Positions 11,758 through 23,807 of a stretch of DNA of 64,000 bases are shown piece after piece. Each line of letters begins with the position of its first letter. Within the stretch, counting starts at the first letter, position 1. Below the pieces are notes generated by a model. It was not told where the DNA came from. It saw only the letters and a list, made by a program, of their open reading frames with translations, and made no database searches. The stretch comes from Ilyonectria destructans (lineage: Eukaryota; Ascomycota; Sordariomycetes; Hypocreales; Nectriaceae). The position numbers were made by a program, and so were the translations under genes. The stretch spans positions 1,302,001 to 1,366,000 of the forward strand of contig JAHEWK010000016.1 of assembly GCA_020740775.1 (NCBI GenBank), written 5' to 3'.

Positions 11758-13553
11758 TTAGAGCTGCGTCCCCAAGTTCACGTGCACCGCCTTGGACTGT
11801 GTGTACGCATCCAGTGCATACTGGCCCAGCTCGCGTCCGATGCCCGAGGACTTGTACCCACCAAAGGGGATACCAAAGTGCGAGTCGCCCGATGAATTGA
11901 TCCACACCATGCCGGCCTGCAGCTTGCGCGCGACCTTGTGCGCCTTGGAGATCTTCTCTGTGAATAGCGCAGCCGCGAGGCCGTACGACGTGTCGTTGGC
12001 CTTGGCGATGGCCTCGGCCTCGGTGCTGAATTTGGCAATGGCCACGACGGGGCCAAAGATTTCCTCTTGGACGATCTTCATTTCCTCGGTTGTCTGTATC
12101 GCAGGTTAGCTGATGTTGACCCTGACACCAACACAGGTTGTACATACGTCAGCAAAAACAGTCGGCTCAATGAAAAGACCCTCAGAACCGTGCTTTGAAC
12201 CGCCGTGCAGGAGGCGCGCTCCAGCAGACTTTCCCTCGTCGATGTACGACAAAATCTTGTCGTATTGGACTTGCGAGATTTGAGGACCTTGCCAGGTCTC
12301 GCTGCTGAAAGGGTCGCCGACCTTTGCGTTGTCCTTGGTGATTTCGACGAATCGCTTGAGAAAATCCTCGTAGACAGCCTCGTGGACGTAGATTCGGGAT
12401 GTAGAAGTGCAGACCTGGAAGGCTCGTCTAAGTAAGTAGTTCCTAATTGAGAGGATTCGAGACCTACCTGGCCCTGGTTGTACATAATGCCGGAATGGCA
12501 CCACTTGGCGGCCTGATCGAGATCCGCATCCTCAAACACGATACTCGGGCTCTTGCCACCGCACTCAAGCGTGATGTTCTTGAGGTTGTTGGCCGCGGCC
12601 TTCATGATAGCCCTGCCAGTGTTGGTGCTGCCCGTAAAGGCGATCTTGTCTACGCCCATATGCCCGGCGAGAGCCTTGCCGGAGACGGAGCCGATGCCGG
12701 GGATGATGTTGACGACACCCGGTGGGAGGCCGGCCTCGATCACAAGCTTGCCGAAGTAGAGAGCCGACAGCGGGGTCTGCTCAGCGGGCTTGAGGACAAC
12801 TGTATTTCCGCAGGCGAGGGCTGGTGCGACTTTCCAGGCGAGCATCATGAAGGGGAAGTTCCTGTGATGATGTCAGAACTTCGGTCGTCTTCGCCGGATC
12901 TCACCAGCGCCGCAAGAGTCAGACGTGACCTACCAGGGAATAATCTGACCGCAGACTCCGAGAGGCTCCTGCAGCACATATGCCAGCTTAGCTGGCGACG
13001 TCTCAATCGTGCGGCCGGTGATCTTGTCAGCAGCACCGGCATAGTACCGGAAGACGTTGTAGGACTCATCGAGATCACCCTCGAGAGCGTCGGTATATGT
13101 CTAGAAAGCGCCAGAAATCAGCGTCACCCTTGTACAGCACTCATTTATTAACTCGACATACCTTGCCATTATCGAATGCATCAATGCTGGCGAGAAGCTT
13201 CCGATCGCGGTCGATCAGCTCCGAAAGCTTGTACAAGAAGGCACCTCGATCAACAGCCGCAAGCTCCGACCATTCTCCCTCGAAAGCCCGGCGAGCAGCT
13301 GCAACAGCCTTATCGACATCCTCCTCGGAGGCGCCTGGCAGAGTGACGACTTCCTCGTTCGTCCTGTGATTTCAGGCCATGTCTCAGCAGTGCTCTGTCA
13401 AGGGAGATAAGAATGACTCTATCCAACGTACGCGGGGTTGATAACGGCGAACTTCTCGCCGGCAGCGGGCACGAACTCGTTGTCGATGAAGAGCCCCGTG
13501 GGCTGGCTGTACTTGAGCCCGTTGGGCAACGAAATTTCGACTGGAGCCGCCAT
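11758..13553 (-). CDS. Aldehyde dehydrogenase, NAD(P)-dependent, cytosolic type
   Basis: Six exons on the minus strand: 13432-13553, 13162-13363, 12934-13100, 12468-12861, 12148-12414, 11758-12093; 495 residues, the usual length for class 1/2 ALDH. The frame closes exactly across all five introns. Conserved motifs: [20 protein letters not shown] (cofactor binding), the catalytic-Glu motif LECGGKSP, the catalytic-Cys motif [12 protein letters not shown] (Cys split from the preceding exon by intron 4) and EIFGPVV plus [14 protein letters not shown] near the end. There is no mitochondrial transit sequence ([14 protein letters not shown]), which points to the cytosolic form that oxidises acetaldehyde and related aliphatic aldehydes to acids. 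Substrate range cannot be read from sequence. Confidence 0.95.
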
Positions 13554-14187
13554 AGTGAATCTGAGTGAATGCTGTTCAGCAGAATGAACGGGATGGGTTG
13601 AGAAGAAGAACTACCCCTCGGAAGCATTCTTAAATCGCCCATCAAAGCTGCGATAACGCATGCTGACGTATTGCGCTAGCGGCCATGTGCCGCCAAAGGC
13701 GGGGTGCAGCTTGAGGGCCGATCTAAACCGAATTATGCGTGCTACATGAGGAATGATGCGAGGGGGAGCACAAGCTACAGCTTGATCCAATGGGAGAGTG
13801 GGCTCTGATTTACGATGGAGATGGTGAGAATGAGCGGAACCGCAATGCTGTAAGCGTCAGACGGGCGTTTTGCTTGCGACGTCAGTGTATGGGAATAATC
13901 CTCACCAGAATAGAATCCCGCAGGTATGAGCAACGGCTCTTAAAATCAAGTCCTTACTAGTCAGGCTATAGAAGTACTTTGGTGACTTGGGCGAGCAGCT
14001 CAATGCAGACCACCAAGGCTCCCATACACAATTATATCCCATCTCCCTCTCCCAAAGACATACCACACCCTTGACTCCGCGCCCTCCACCAGTGAGCTCT
14101 ACAACATCCCATCTACTACGCCACCTCATGAGCCTGCGGCTTCTGTTGCTCCAAGTTCGAGGTCGTCTGTACGTGAGACCTATTCAA
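13554..14187. other. Intergenic
   Basis: 5' flank of the aldehyde dehydrogenase and 3' flank of the repeat-tailed surface protein. No gene or repeat recognised. Confidence 0.5.
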
Positions 14188-16564
14188 CTAAGAAGTAGGG
14201 TTGACAGGTTTTGAATCGGTCTCTGAGAAAGTGGTGCCGTCAGCTTCCGCCACGATCTGCTGCCTTGAGACCGAGACTACCTCCACGCGCGAACCGTTCA
14301 GCTCAGAAGCAGGATTGACGGGTCTCGAATCGGCCTCAGTGAACATCGTTCCTAAACCGCCCTCGACCTCTGCCACAATCTGCTGCTGGGATTGCTGTAC
14401 AACTCTTGATGTCGTCTCCGTATGTGTGTTCTGCTCGGAGCTGGTGGTGATGACAGGCCTCGAATCGGCCTCTGTGAACACCCTGCCCGGGCTGCCTTGC
14501 ACTTCAGTTGCGCCTTGCTGGAATCTCTGGGCCTGGGCAGTGAGCGTCTCTGTATGATGGTCGTTCATCACACGGGTGGCTGCCTCTGGTGTCTCCTGTT
14601 GTTGTGACTGCTGGGATTGGTGGGACTGCCAGAATTGCTCAAGTTGCTCAAGTTGCTCCTTTGGAACGGTCACCATCTGCGTCTGGGGCCCTTTATGCTT
14701 CGGGACATTGTGATGGGCGATAGATTCAGCACCGACCTGGCCAAACCCAGCTGAAGTCATACGTCCGTAAAACGGATTGCTCGCGTGGAAGTCAGGTTGA
14801 ACACCAGGTTTGGATTCGACCTCGGTAGAGACCTTTCCGAAGCCACCGTCAACCTGTGCAACTCCCTTCTGCGGGGACTGTTGGACCTGTCGCCTGGGGT
14901 CTGGTAAAGTCCTCTGTTCGAAATACGCAAGTTGCGCAGCGTAGGCATCAAAGGTGCCGGATTTGGAAACATCTTCGGGAAACGCCTTGCCTGCGCTGCC
15001 TTCAATCTCCGTAACGTCTCGTTCCCCATAATACCAGTGGTCTTGCTCTTGCACCGGAGTTACCCCCCTCTTGGGCAAAATCGAGATCATCTCGTCAACA
15101 CGCGGGAGCGGTATAGGCTTCGAATCGCCTTCCACCTCTGCGAAACCCTGTTGCGGGGGCTGTTGAACTTGCTGCGCGGAACTGGAAGCCGGCTGCGCGG
15201 GATTGGAAGTCGGCTGCGTGCAGAACGGCTTCTTCTCGTTGAGGGCAGCCTGAGTGACGGGCTTAGAATCGACCTCAGTAGAGACCTTGTTGAAGCTACC
15301 GTCAACCTGTGTGACTCCCTGCTGCGGGGACTGTTGGACCTGTCGCCTGGGGTCTGGTAAAGTACTCTGTCCGAAATACGTAATGACGCCTTGTTCCCCA
15401 TGATGCCAGAAGACTTGGTCTTGCACCGGAGTTACCCCCCTCTTGGGGAAAACCGAGGTAATATCGTCAGCACGAGGGAGCGGTATAAGCTTCGAATCGC
15501 CTTCCACCTCTACGAAACCATGTTGCAGGGGCTGTTGAACTTGCTGCGCGGGACTGGAAGCCGGCTGCGTGTAGAACGGCTTCTCCTCGTCGAGGGCAGC
15601 CTGAGTGACGGGCTTAGAATCGGCTTCGGTGAAAGCAGTTCCCAGGCTTCCCGGGGCCTCTGCGATGCCTTGCTGGTGGGAATTCTGGACCGGGCTTGGG
15701 GTCGACTGCACGTAGAACGGCTTCTTCTCGTCGAAGCCAGTGCCGGTGACGGGCTTTGAATCGACTTCGGTAAAGACCTTTCCTAAGCCTCCTTCGGCTT
15801 CCGCCAGGCTCTCTTGGTGGCCCACGGAGCTCCCTTTGTCATGGCTGCCACGGCCTCCTGCTCCTCCAACCCCGGCTGCCATTCCAGACGGTGATGAGTC
15901 CGGCGCCGCTGGTGCGGACTGCTTTCTCCGGCGTCTGAAGCAGCAGACGCCGAAAAACAGGAACCCAATGAGCACCACGCCGCCGACCACACCGCCAGCA
16001 ATGGCCGCTGTAGGGACTGACCCGCCGCCGGAGCTTGCCTTTGAAGTTGTCGTCTGGGCGTCGCTTGAGTCGGTGCTGGCACTGTCGCTACCGCCGCTCG
16101 CCGTGGCACTTGAGCTGCTGGCGTCCGGGTTCGTGGCATTCAGAGTGTAGATCTTGGCGCCATTCGTGCAACAACTGGAGCCGCTCGAGGGGCAGCAGTA
16201 CTTATTTTCACCGCACTTCTCGACCGCGAGCCAGTTGTCGGGGTCCTCTTTTGAGAGCGTTAGCCGGTATCACCACTTGTACTTGAGGCCTCAACTTACC
16301 ATCCATACACACCTCCGGACAGCCTGACCAGTCTTTGTTCGCGCAGGCAGCACGGTAGTAGTCATACTTGTTGGGTACCTTGCACAGCCCATTCTCCAAG
16401 CACACGTCTCCCTCGCCAAAGTAACAGCACGTCGAAAAGGTCGTGATCGAGCTGCCGCATGGCTCGTAGTCGTAGTCATCCGCCTTGTTGCCGTCCGGGT
16501 AGTAGCAGTTGGAGGCAAAGGTGGACGTGGCGAGCGTCACGAGGAGTACCCAGGCGCGCATCAT
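14188..16564 (-). CDS. Cys-rich receptor-like membrane protein with long repeated cytoplasmic tail
   Basis: Two exons, 16300-16564 and 14188-16247, 774 residues; the 52-nt intron has donor GTAAGT. An N-terminal signal peptide (MMRAWVLLVTLATSTFAS) precedes a compact ectodomain starting NCYYPDG, with Cys motifs STCCYF, CLENGLC, CANKDWSGCPEVC and KYCC. A Ser/Thr stalk and a transmembrane helix near residues 164-190 follow, then FRRRRK. The remaining 580 residues, inferred cytoplasmic, are Gln/Pro-rich. They contain at least seven degenerate copies of a motif close to FTEADSKPV, most preceded by AEVEGGLG-like units, plus two copies of LPDPRRQVQQSPQ. Ectodomain and gene structure match the next gene upstream (17872-18934), so the two are tandem paralogs. 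The function is unknown; the layout suggests a surface sensor or adhesin. Confidence 0.85.
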
Positions 16565-17871
16565 TTCGAGTAGTGTCTCGATTGAAGTCTTAGTCAAGAG
16601 AGGTGAAGATGAGAGGTCGGTTCTGGGCCAGGCCGGCAGCTTCAAATGCAGTGCGGTTCCCGGTGGAGTGAACAAGCAGGCCAGTGATTGAGAACCAGGA
16701 GAATTGGAAGGAATAAAGACACAAACAATCAGGAAACAGAAGACGGCGAGAACAAGACGCCTAGATATGGGCATCCCCACGAGCTGAACACCGGTGGCTT
16801 GGTTGGTGGCGTTGAGACGGTCTAGACCTGGAACTTGACAAATTGAGATTGCCCTACGAGACAGCTCACGGAGAGCCAAGCGGACCAGAGACAGGGCCAA
16901 CACAACAATTGCATTGCAGGTTTATCGCCAATCAGGCTACGCTGGAGCATGCAACTGAAATTTCAATGTCGCTCAATGCTGCGGGATGTGGACTGAAAGG
17001 CAGATCAACTGACAAGTCACTTACAAAAAGCAACAAATATTGGCCGCGGACCAACGCAATAATCCAAGCCTCAGACACCACCAGCGTCATAAAAAGCACT
17101 TTCTTATCCAGCAACTCGGAAGCGCCCTAGCCCTGTTGTCCCTGCTGTACTTGTTGCCCCTGGGCCGTCTGCTGCTGCTGCTGCTGCATTTCCATGTCGG
17201 GGTGTAAGTCGATGCGGATCAAACGGCACGATAGATGCGGCATCAGCGCTGTGAGTTGAAGTCTCAACACTCCCGGCGCACATAAACTTCAAAGAGAGAA
17301 CGAGGATTGCGGGGGGAGGGAACTAAGAGCCGACGGGCCAACATGACGGCGTGCCAGAAAGAGATGGTCAAGAATGCGACATGTCATTCATCCCAGAGCT
17401 GGACGCCATCCGCCACTGTCTCTATCTCGCCGACAGCCAGCCACGCCGCCAGGCAAGCCGCTCGAAACGGAACACGGCTCAGTAGCAGCATCCTCTCGCA
17501 CTCGTGATTCGGCATTGTGCAAACTAAGTTGCCGGCCCAGTCCCAGGGGGGACGAGGTCTATATGCCGGCGTCGCTAGCTGGAGTCTAGGCCTGGCTTCG
17601 AGCGAATGGATCGTCCGCTACTTGAGACCGGCCGAGCGCAGGGCTGAATTTGAGACCCCCACCGCTGTTTGCCAAGGCTTGGTTTGCACTTTGGGGGGAC
17701 GTGTCGCTTTTCAGCCATGGTGTTTGTGAATGCGAGAAAGCAAAGGATCGCCGATTGCCAAGCGACGGGGAACCGGCAATTGGCTCTCCGTGCAACGCCT
17801 CTATTGTACCTGGTCGTTATCTATCTTTATAATTATTATTGTGAGTAAGCGTAATGCAGCCAAGGCGACTC
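16565..17871. other. Intergenic between tandem paralogs
   Basis: Likely promoter of the repeat-tailed gene. It holds a CTG tract at 17169-17187. On the minus strand a 39-codon frame ending at 17127 is Gln-rich after HPDMEM; it resembles a Q-rich C terminus but has no supporting upstream exon that I can find. No gene called. Confidence 0.5.
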
Positions 17872-18934
17872 TCATGCCGCCATCTCATGAACCACCTCCC
17901 TGCGCTTAATATGGACCGGCCGGGAATCCGCCTCCGCGATCACCTGGCCCGGCCCGGCATCCAATTCCACGATCCATTTCAACCTCGCCTTCTTCATCCT
18001 CCGCGCCTCTCTCCGTCGCTCGGCGTACCATGATGAATCTCCCTCCGCCTCGGCAACCACATGGTCCGGCCCAGCATCCAATTCCACAGGCCGGTTCCGC
18101 TTTGGCCTTCTCCTCTTCGGCCTTCTTACCTCCTTGATCTCACTCTGCTCCGACCCGGATACCGACTTCGAGCCTGACCCTATAACACTAGCCAATGCCG
18201 CCTTCTTCCTCCTCTGCCGGAGGAAAACCCACAGTCCGATTCCCACCACTCCCAGTACGCCGCCGACAACGCCAACCGCGACGAGTCCCACGGGCGTGGA
18301 ACCCGACTTGTCACCGGAAGACCTTTTAGCGGGTTTGGCAATCGCCATCGCATCCGTAGACGCGCTATTCGGTACGTCGACCGTCTCGGTAACCGGGGAG
18401 GTTGCTGTGGCGGTCGTCGATGTGCTGAGGACGATGGAGGACCTCGTTGCAGGCCGCTCTTCAAGGCCAAATCGATCGGTGCCGTCTTCACAACAGTTTC
18501 CATCCCGCTCAACGTTGCAGCAATATTCATCGATGGTGCACTGTTTAACTTGGACCCATCCATCGCTTGATGCTATGAAGAGTTGGTCAGCGCAGTCCTC
18601 GTCCTGTCTTCCCAAGGCCGCCTAGTATTCCACCACCAGAACTCCTCCCACAAGCCCAACCAGGACAGAACTCACTCGCAGGACAAATCTCCGCACAACC
18701 CTCCCAATCTTCATTGTCACAAGCCCCTCGATAGTCGTAATGCCCCGGGTATGTGCACAGTCCGTTGGGCAGGCATTCCTCGCCGTCGCTGAACACGCAG
18801 CACGTCGAAAACGTCGTGTTCACTCCGCCGCAGGGCTCGTACTCCCGCTCAGTCGCCTCGCTTCCGTCGGGGTAGTAGCATCGCGCCGTCGTCAGGGCAG
18901 TCAGGCTTGCGATGACAAACAGGCTGTGCAGCAT
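17872..18934 (-). CDS. Cys-rich receptor-like membrane protein, paralog of the downstream gene
   Basis: Two exons, 18676-18934 and 17872-18572, 319 residues. The acceptor (CTTCATAG, preceded by CTGAC) was chosen because it keeps phase and restores exactly the paralog's spacing of eight residues between the last ectodomain Cys of exon 1 and the Trp of exon 2. Signal peptide MLHSLFVIASLTALTTA, then CYYPDGSEA, STCCVF, CLPNGLC, CDNEDWEGCAEIC and EYCC line up with the neighbour. The transmembrane helix is at about 180-204. The tail is short and very basic (KRRRPKRNRP). It carries two copies of VELDAGPxxVxAEA, the second reading AEADSRPV, the same motif repeated in the paralog's tail. A tandem duplication followed by tail expansion in the neighbour is likely. 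Function unknown. Confidence 0.85.
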
Positions 18935-20139
18935 ATTGAAGAGGCCTGTTGATGGTGATGCGGCCGAACTGCGTCGCGAGCCCACATTCTGCGACGTCCA
19001 GAAAATGTAGCCAAGAGCATTGAGAATGAGGGACTACAGAAGAAATGCAGAATGGGCCCAGCCATCCTTAACCCAAAGCATGATGTCGGCTAATCGCGTA
19101 AATGAGACTGATGTCTTAGCATAGTACTCCCCAACCCCAGGACACTAAGGCGACCGAACGATATTGATTGATGATCTAAGCGCTAACCAGGGCTCCCGTC
19201 CCTCTGCCTGGTTCCAGGGCCAAGATATGCCCGGATTTGGGAATTAGCTGACAGCAGCTTGTCCCTTTCTGGGGATTGCCAGGGGCAAAAAACGGTGGAA
19301 AATATCCGTGATGTGGAGGATATCTTGCCTGACGAAAGCTTGGCTTGTCACTGCAAGGCATTTGCAACACAGAAACCCGCTTCGTGTATCAAAAAGAGAC
19401 AAGAAAAATACGTCATTAATCTGGAGTCAATAATCAAGTCACCAGTTTTTGGCGTTGTATTCGCATGGGCAGCAACACGGGCTGAAAGCCACAGCCACGA
19501 GTCCACATGGTTCACTGTTCGGAAATTTGAGATCGCGTCCGCCCCTCTTCTTTTCCGCCCCCAATCCATCCCTACATGACCCAACCTCTGTAGAAGCATA
19601 ACGAGGCTCTTGGACGCAGGGGAATGCAAGGGGTAGCAGAAGCTTCCGTGATGGTGTGTGAAGTTCCTTTTCATTAACGCGATTCGTGACCTTCGTCCAC
19701 ATCTCTTCTCATCGCAGATTCACCTGAGAATAAACGGACAGTGTCGTAAATGTTGCACAAGGACATTCATTTTGATCCTAGAATCATGCACTGCATTCAT
19801 TGCGTGCTATATACAACACGGGTTCATTGATACCCGGACATGTGATGGCCCATCCTTTGCCTCGTGGTTGGGGCTCTTGTTCCACCTCTTCCTGCAGACA
19901 TGCGGGACGAAACATCACAGCAAGCCTCGAACCCGTTGTCCTCTGCACTGGATTAACCAAGTTAATGCGATCCAGTCTCCAATTTTTGTGCATCTCGATT
20001 TTTATGCCCAAATCCGCTCCCCCCGGCAAGCAGCTAAACTCCGCATGGTGATGAATGAAGAGGTAAAAAAAACATGGAAATCCAGAAATAACTTGTTATC
20101 AGACAAAATAGCGCCTGGGACTTGAGTCACAGGTGAGAT
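18935..20139. other. Intergenic, no gene seen
   Basis: 1.2 kb upstream of the Cys-rich paralog and downstream of the acetolactate synthase. Several overlapping ORFs of 80-155 codons on both strands have no recognisable sequence and no coding-like start context. No RNA gene found. Confidence 0.5.
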
Positions 20140-22540
20140 TTAGCCGTGGAGGCCGTCAGTACGCTCACGCATCAGCGCGCGTCGCTTCTTATCCTTGACT
20201 GTGAGAGGAGTTAGCATTCATACACATTATATTCTTGGGTGCAACATTATTACGTACCTCCATCATAGACGAGGAACTCGTGCAGGGCGGATCCGGCGGG
20301 CACCATGGGCAGGACGGGAACCTTCTTGTCGGTCATGACCTCAAGGAGAGCAGGGCCGTCAGTGTTAATCAGCCACTTCAGAGCGTCAACAACCTCCTCA
20401 GGCTTGGAAATGCGGCGGCACTGCACGCGCATGGCCTCGGCGAGCTTCATGAAGTCGGGGTTGGCTTGGTGGGTGTGGGCATATCGGTCCTCGTAGAAGA
20501 GGTTTTGCCACTGGGTCACCATACCCTGCTCCTCGTTGTTGAGGACAATCACCTTGACACCAATGTTGAACTGGGCCGCGGCGGAGAGCTCAGTCAGGGT
20601 CATGTTGAAAGAGGCATCGCCATCGATGTCGATGACGAGGGCATCAGGCTGGGCGACCTTGGCGCCAATGGCGGCGGGCAGACCGAAGCCCATGGTACCT
20701 AGACCACCAGAGGTGATCATGGATCGGGGGTGCCTCCATCGGAAGTGCTGAGCAGTCCACATCTGGTGCTGGCCGACACCGGTGGCGATGTAGGTCTCGC
20801 TCTTGCGGTCAGCGGTCAGGTTGCTCAGCTCCTCGATCAGGGTCTGGGGCTTGATGAGGCCGGGGCGCTCAGGATCAGCATGCTCGTAGTCGGACAGGGG
20901 CCACTTGGCCTTCCACTCCTTGATCTTGCCAAACCACTCCTTTCGGCTGTCCATAGAGCGGGGCTCAACGTAAGGCAAGAGGTGCTTCATGTTGGTGGCA
21001 ACATCGCCCTCAATGGCCTCGGTGGCCTGGACAACCTTGTTGATGTTCTTGGGCATAATCTCGAAGTGGACGATACCACCACGGCCCTCGGCAGCGGCAG
21101 CCTTGGCAGCAGGAGCGAACTTGGCAATGGCGCCAGTAACGCGATCATCGAAACGAGCACCCAAGGCAATGATGAGATCAGCCTCCTGCATGGCCATGTT
21201 GGCGTAAGCAGCGCCGTGCATGCCGAGCATGTGCAGGGACTTCTCGTCAAGCTCGTCAAAGCCACCGAGGCCTTGGAGGGTGGTGGTGACGGGAATGGAG
21301 CACTTGTCGGCGAGCTCCTTGAGGAGCTGGGTGCCGCCCTCGGAGAGGATCACACCCTGGCCGGCATAGATGACGGGCTTCTTAGCGACGTTAACGAGCT
21401 CGGCCACACGCTTGATGGAAGAAGTGAGCTGCTTCTTGGTGATCTCCATGGCGGCGCGGGAAGCGGCGCTTGGGAGAGAAGGCAGGGCAGTCTCGGTAGG
21501 AATGGCTCGTCGCAGAATACCAGCAGTGACATCCTTGGGAAGATCAACGAGGACAGGGCCGGGTCGTCCGCTGGTGGCGATCTCGAAAGCCTCGTTAATG
21601 CGCTGGGGGAGCTCGGCCACGTTCCTAACCATGACATTCCACTTGGTGCAAGCACGGGAGATGCCAATGACATCGGCCTCCTGGAAAGCGTCGCTGCCAA
21701 TGGCGGTGGTGACGACCTGACCGCAGAAGACAACCATGGGGGTTCCGTCGGAGAGGGCATCCTGCATGGGGGTGATGACGTTGGTGGCACCGGGGCCGGA
21801 GGTGACGAGGACGACGCCAGGCTTGCCGGAAGCGCGGGCATAGCCCTCAGCCATGTGGCCGGCACCCTGCTCGTGGCGGGGGAGGATGAAGTCGAAGTGT
21901 TTTGAGTTGTAGATGGCATCGAAGACGGGGAGAATGGCACCGCCGGGGTATCCAACTGTGACTCATGTTAGTGACTACCATAAGCAGTCAATGGCAATTG
22001 CACGTACAAATGTGTTTTACGCCCTGTCGGAGCATCATCTCGTGGAAGATTTCACCACCGGTCTTGCCAATGAATCTGCATCGCCGTGGTCAGAGTTGGT
22101 CCTAGTAGTCTCGCGATGGGGATGCATACGACTCATCCATGTCACTCTTCCGGGGGTTAACGAGGGGCTGGACATGGCTCTGGTTCTTGTCGGCATTGAA
22201 GGCAGGGCTGGGGATATCGCGTGCTTGGCTGCTACTAGATAGAGTGTCAGTTTGATTGTTCCTGGTGTGTTTTTGGTTTTGCGGTTGCATTCGGGCAGTC
22301 AAGCCTGTAAATTTGAGACTGGTGGTTGAAGTGGAACACGAGGGGTAGTGGCCAGCCAGTGGGGAGGTTTTGGGATTTCGGAAATGGTGCGACTTACGAA
22401 GCAGCAGTGGTCGTCTGATTCCGCTTGGCGACGGTGATCTTCTTGGGAGCCTGGATGGCGGCGACGGCAGTGGTGGTGGTGAAGGCGCGGGCCTGGGCGA
22501 CAGCCCTGATGGCGCGAGTGGCCTGGCGAGTTCGGAGCAT
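20140..22540 (-). CDS. ilv2: Acetolactate synthase (acetohydroxyacid synthase) catalytic subunit, mitochondrial
   Basis: Five exons: 22398-22540, 22130-22234, 22008-22075, 20258-21955, 20140-20198; 690 residues, as expected for fungal Ilv2. It is a ThDP- and FAD-dependent enzyme of valine, leucine and isoleucine synthesis, acting in mitochondria. The N terminus (MLRTRQATRAIRAVAQARAF) is an Arg-rich transit peptide without acids. Conserved blocks: GGEIFHEMML, FGYPGGAILPVFDAI, HEQGAGHMAEGYARASGKPG (catalytic Glu), SGPGATN, the ThDP-binding GDASFNMTLTEL and NNEEQGMVTQWQNLFYE. Oddity: residue 187 (codon 21711-21713) is Val in GQVVTTAIGSDAFQE, where yeast and plant enzymes have Pro, a well-known herbicide-resistance position. 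The Trp of TQWQ, another such position, is conserved. The acceptor of intron 1 is a triple TAGTAGCAG, so one or two residues near position 48 are uncertain. Confidence 0.97.
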
Positions 22541-23807
22541 CGCGGAGGTGGAGGAGCTGGGGGCGTGGTGGGAGGTGGGCGGTGACGGTCAGCGGGGAGA
22601 CGAACCAGAGAGCCGGGGGGCTCTGAGGAAGGCGGCGAGGGAGGAACGGTGGGAAGTGAGGCCTCGCGGGAGCACTCAATTGGAGTCGAAGCACAGTAAA
22701 TGGGCGATCTGGAGATGGTGACGGAGGCAAAAAAGAGTCAAAAGTCAGTCGCTGGCCTAAAGGGCGTGCCGGGGAAAAAAATATCACAAGCGGTCGGGCG
22801 GCCGGTGGCCGGGGTGGAACCGGCGCGCGTGTGGGGTAAGACCGCGAGAGCGAAGCTGGGTGACTCCTTCTCAGGGTCGTTCTGGGCGCCGTCTGCGACT
22901 CTCTGAGGCGCTGCACGGACCATGCCAAACAGGGACCAACCCAAACAGGAGCGATTGGTGGAGTCAGACCAATCAGCGCGCTTGCGTATGGCCGATATCG
23001 CCACTAGCACGAACGCCTGGATTGGCTGGAGGCTGTCCATTGTGCTGCGTGTGTCGCTTTGGCCGAGGGAAGCACCAAGCGAAGGGACGTTAACGGGATT
23101 AACGGGGGTTCAGCATCCGCGACTCATCCTGGCAGGAGCAATTGAATCCCGTCAGTATCCCGGAGCTGACTCCCCTTTCTCGGTTGCACACCGTTTCTGT
23201 GCCCTGGAGCTTTCCGTCTCTTTGCAGCGGGACGCTGAGACACATCCGACACGGGATGTGGCGGGCGGGGAAACCTAAGGTACTTCCAAGCTGGGCTTAT
23301 GTGTCTGAGGTGAGCGGCTCCATTTCGGTGGAACAACCAAAGCCATTCGCAGGCAGCATCAGCATTCTCTACGGAGCAATTCCCGTAGTTAATACATACC
23401 AGCCGTTATCCACTGGGTAAATACAATGTAGCTGTATTTACCAGGGATGCGATTGGCCATAAACATTCTCTTGCTCCATGCTCCGTACTCTCCATACACG
23501 TGCAGTCAGTCATGTTCTATCTAATTATGACTCCCCGATTTGTCCCACTTGAAATAAAATGATGGAGAAATCTGCGTCGCTAATCTTATCAGCAGCCACA
23601 CGATACAGGACTGTACAGTCCACATCTTAAATCTGACTCCGTCCTTTGCCCTCAATCATGTCATGATAAACCATATCCTGCGTTCCGTCTTCGGCATCAC
23701 TTCTAGCTCCGGGTAAGCTCCCCAGCTTCACACATTGATCATCTGAACACTGTGAGTCTTAAATTCACAGTATTCATTAAGCCTAATATCTCGTCCTTAT
23801 CCAACCC
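22541..23807. other. Intergenic, ilv2 promoter side
   Basis: 5' flank of ilv2 (minus) and 3' flank of the HeLo-like gene (minus). ORFs of about 100 codons at 22738-23040 and 22922-23278 overlap each other on opposite strands and look random. No transcription-factor site is claimed. Confidence 0.5.

Noticed and set aside
12447..13151. 234-codon plus-strand ORF
   Set aside because: Antisense to aldehyde dehydrogenase exons and introns.
17127..17245. Short minus-strand Gln-rich frame after HPDMEM
   Set aside because: Looks like a Q-rich protein end, but only 39 codons and no upstream exon could be found; the Gln run comes from a CTG microsatellite.
20730..21905. 391-codon plus-strand ORF
   Set aside because: Exactly antisense to the well-supported acetolactate synthase; an effect of GC-rich codon use. 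Its sequence is low-complexity Gly/Leu/Val.
20140..22540. Acetolactate synthase as a self-resistance gene in a biosynthetic cluster
   Set aside because: No polyketide synthase, peptide synthetase, terpene cyclase or P450 gene lies nearby, so the enzyme looks like the ordinary housekeeping copy despite the Val substitution.
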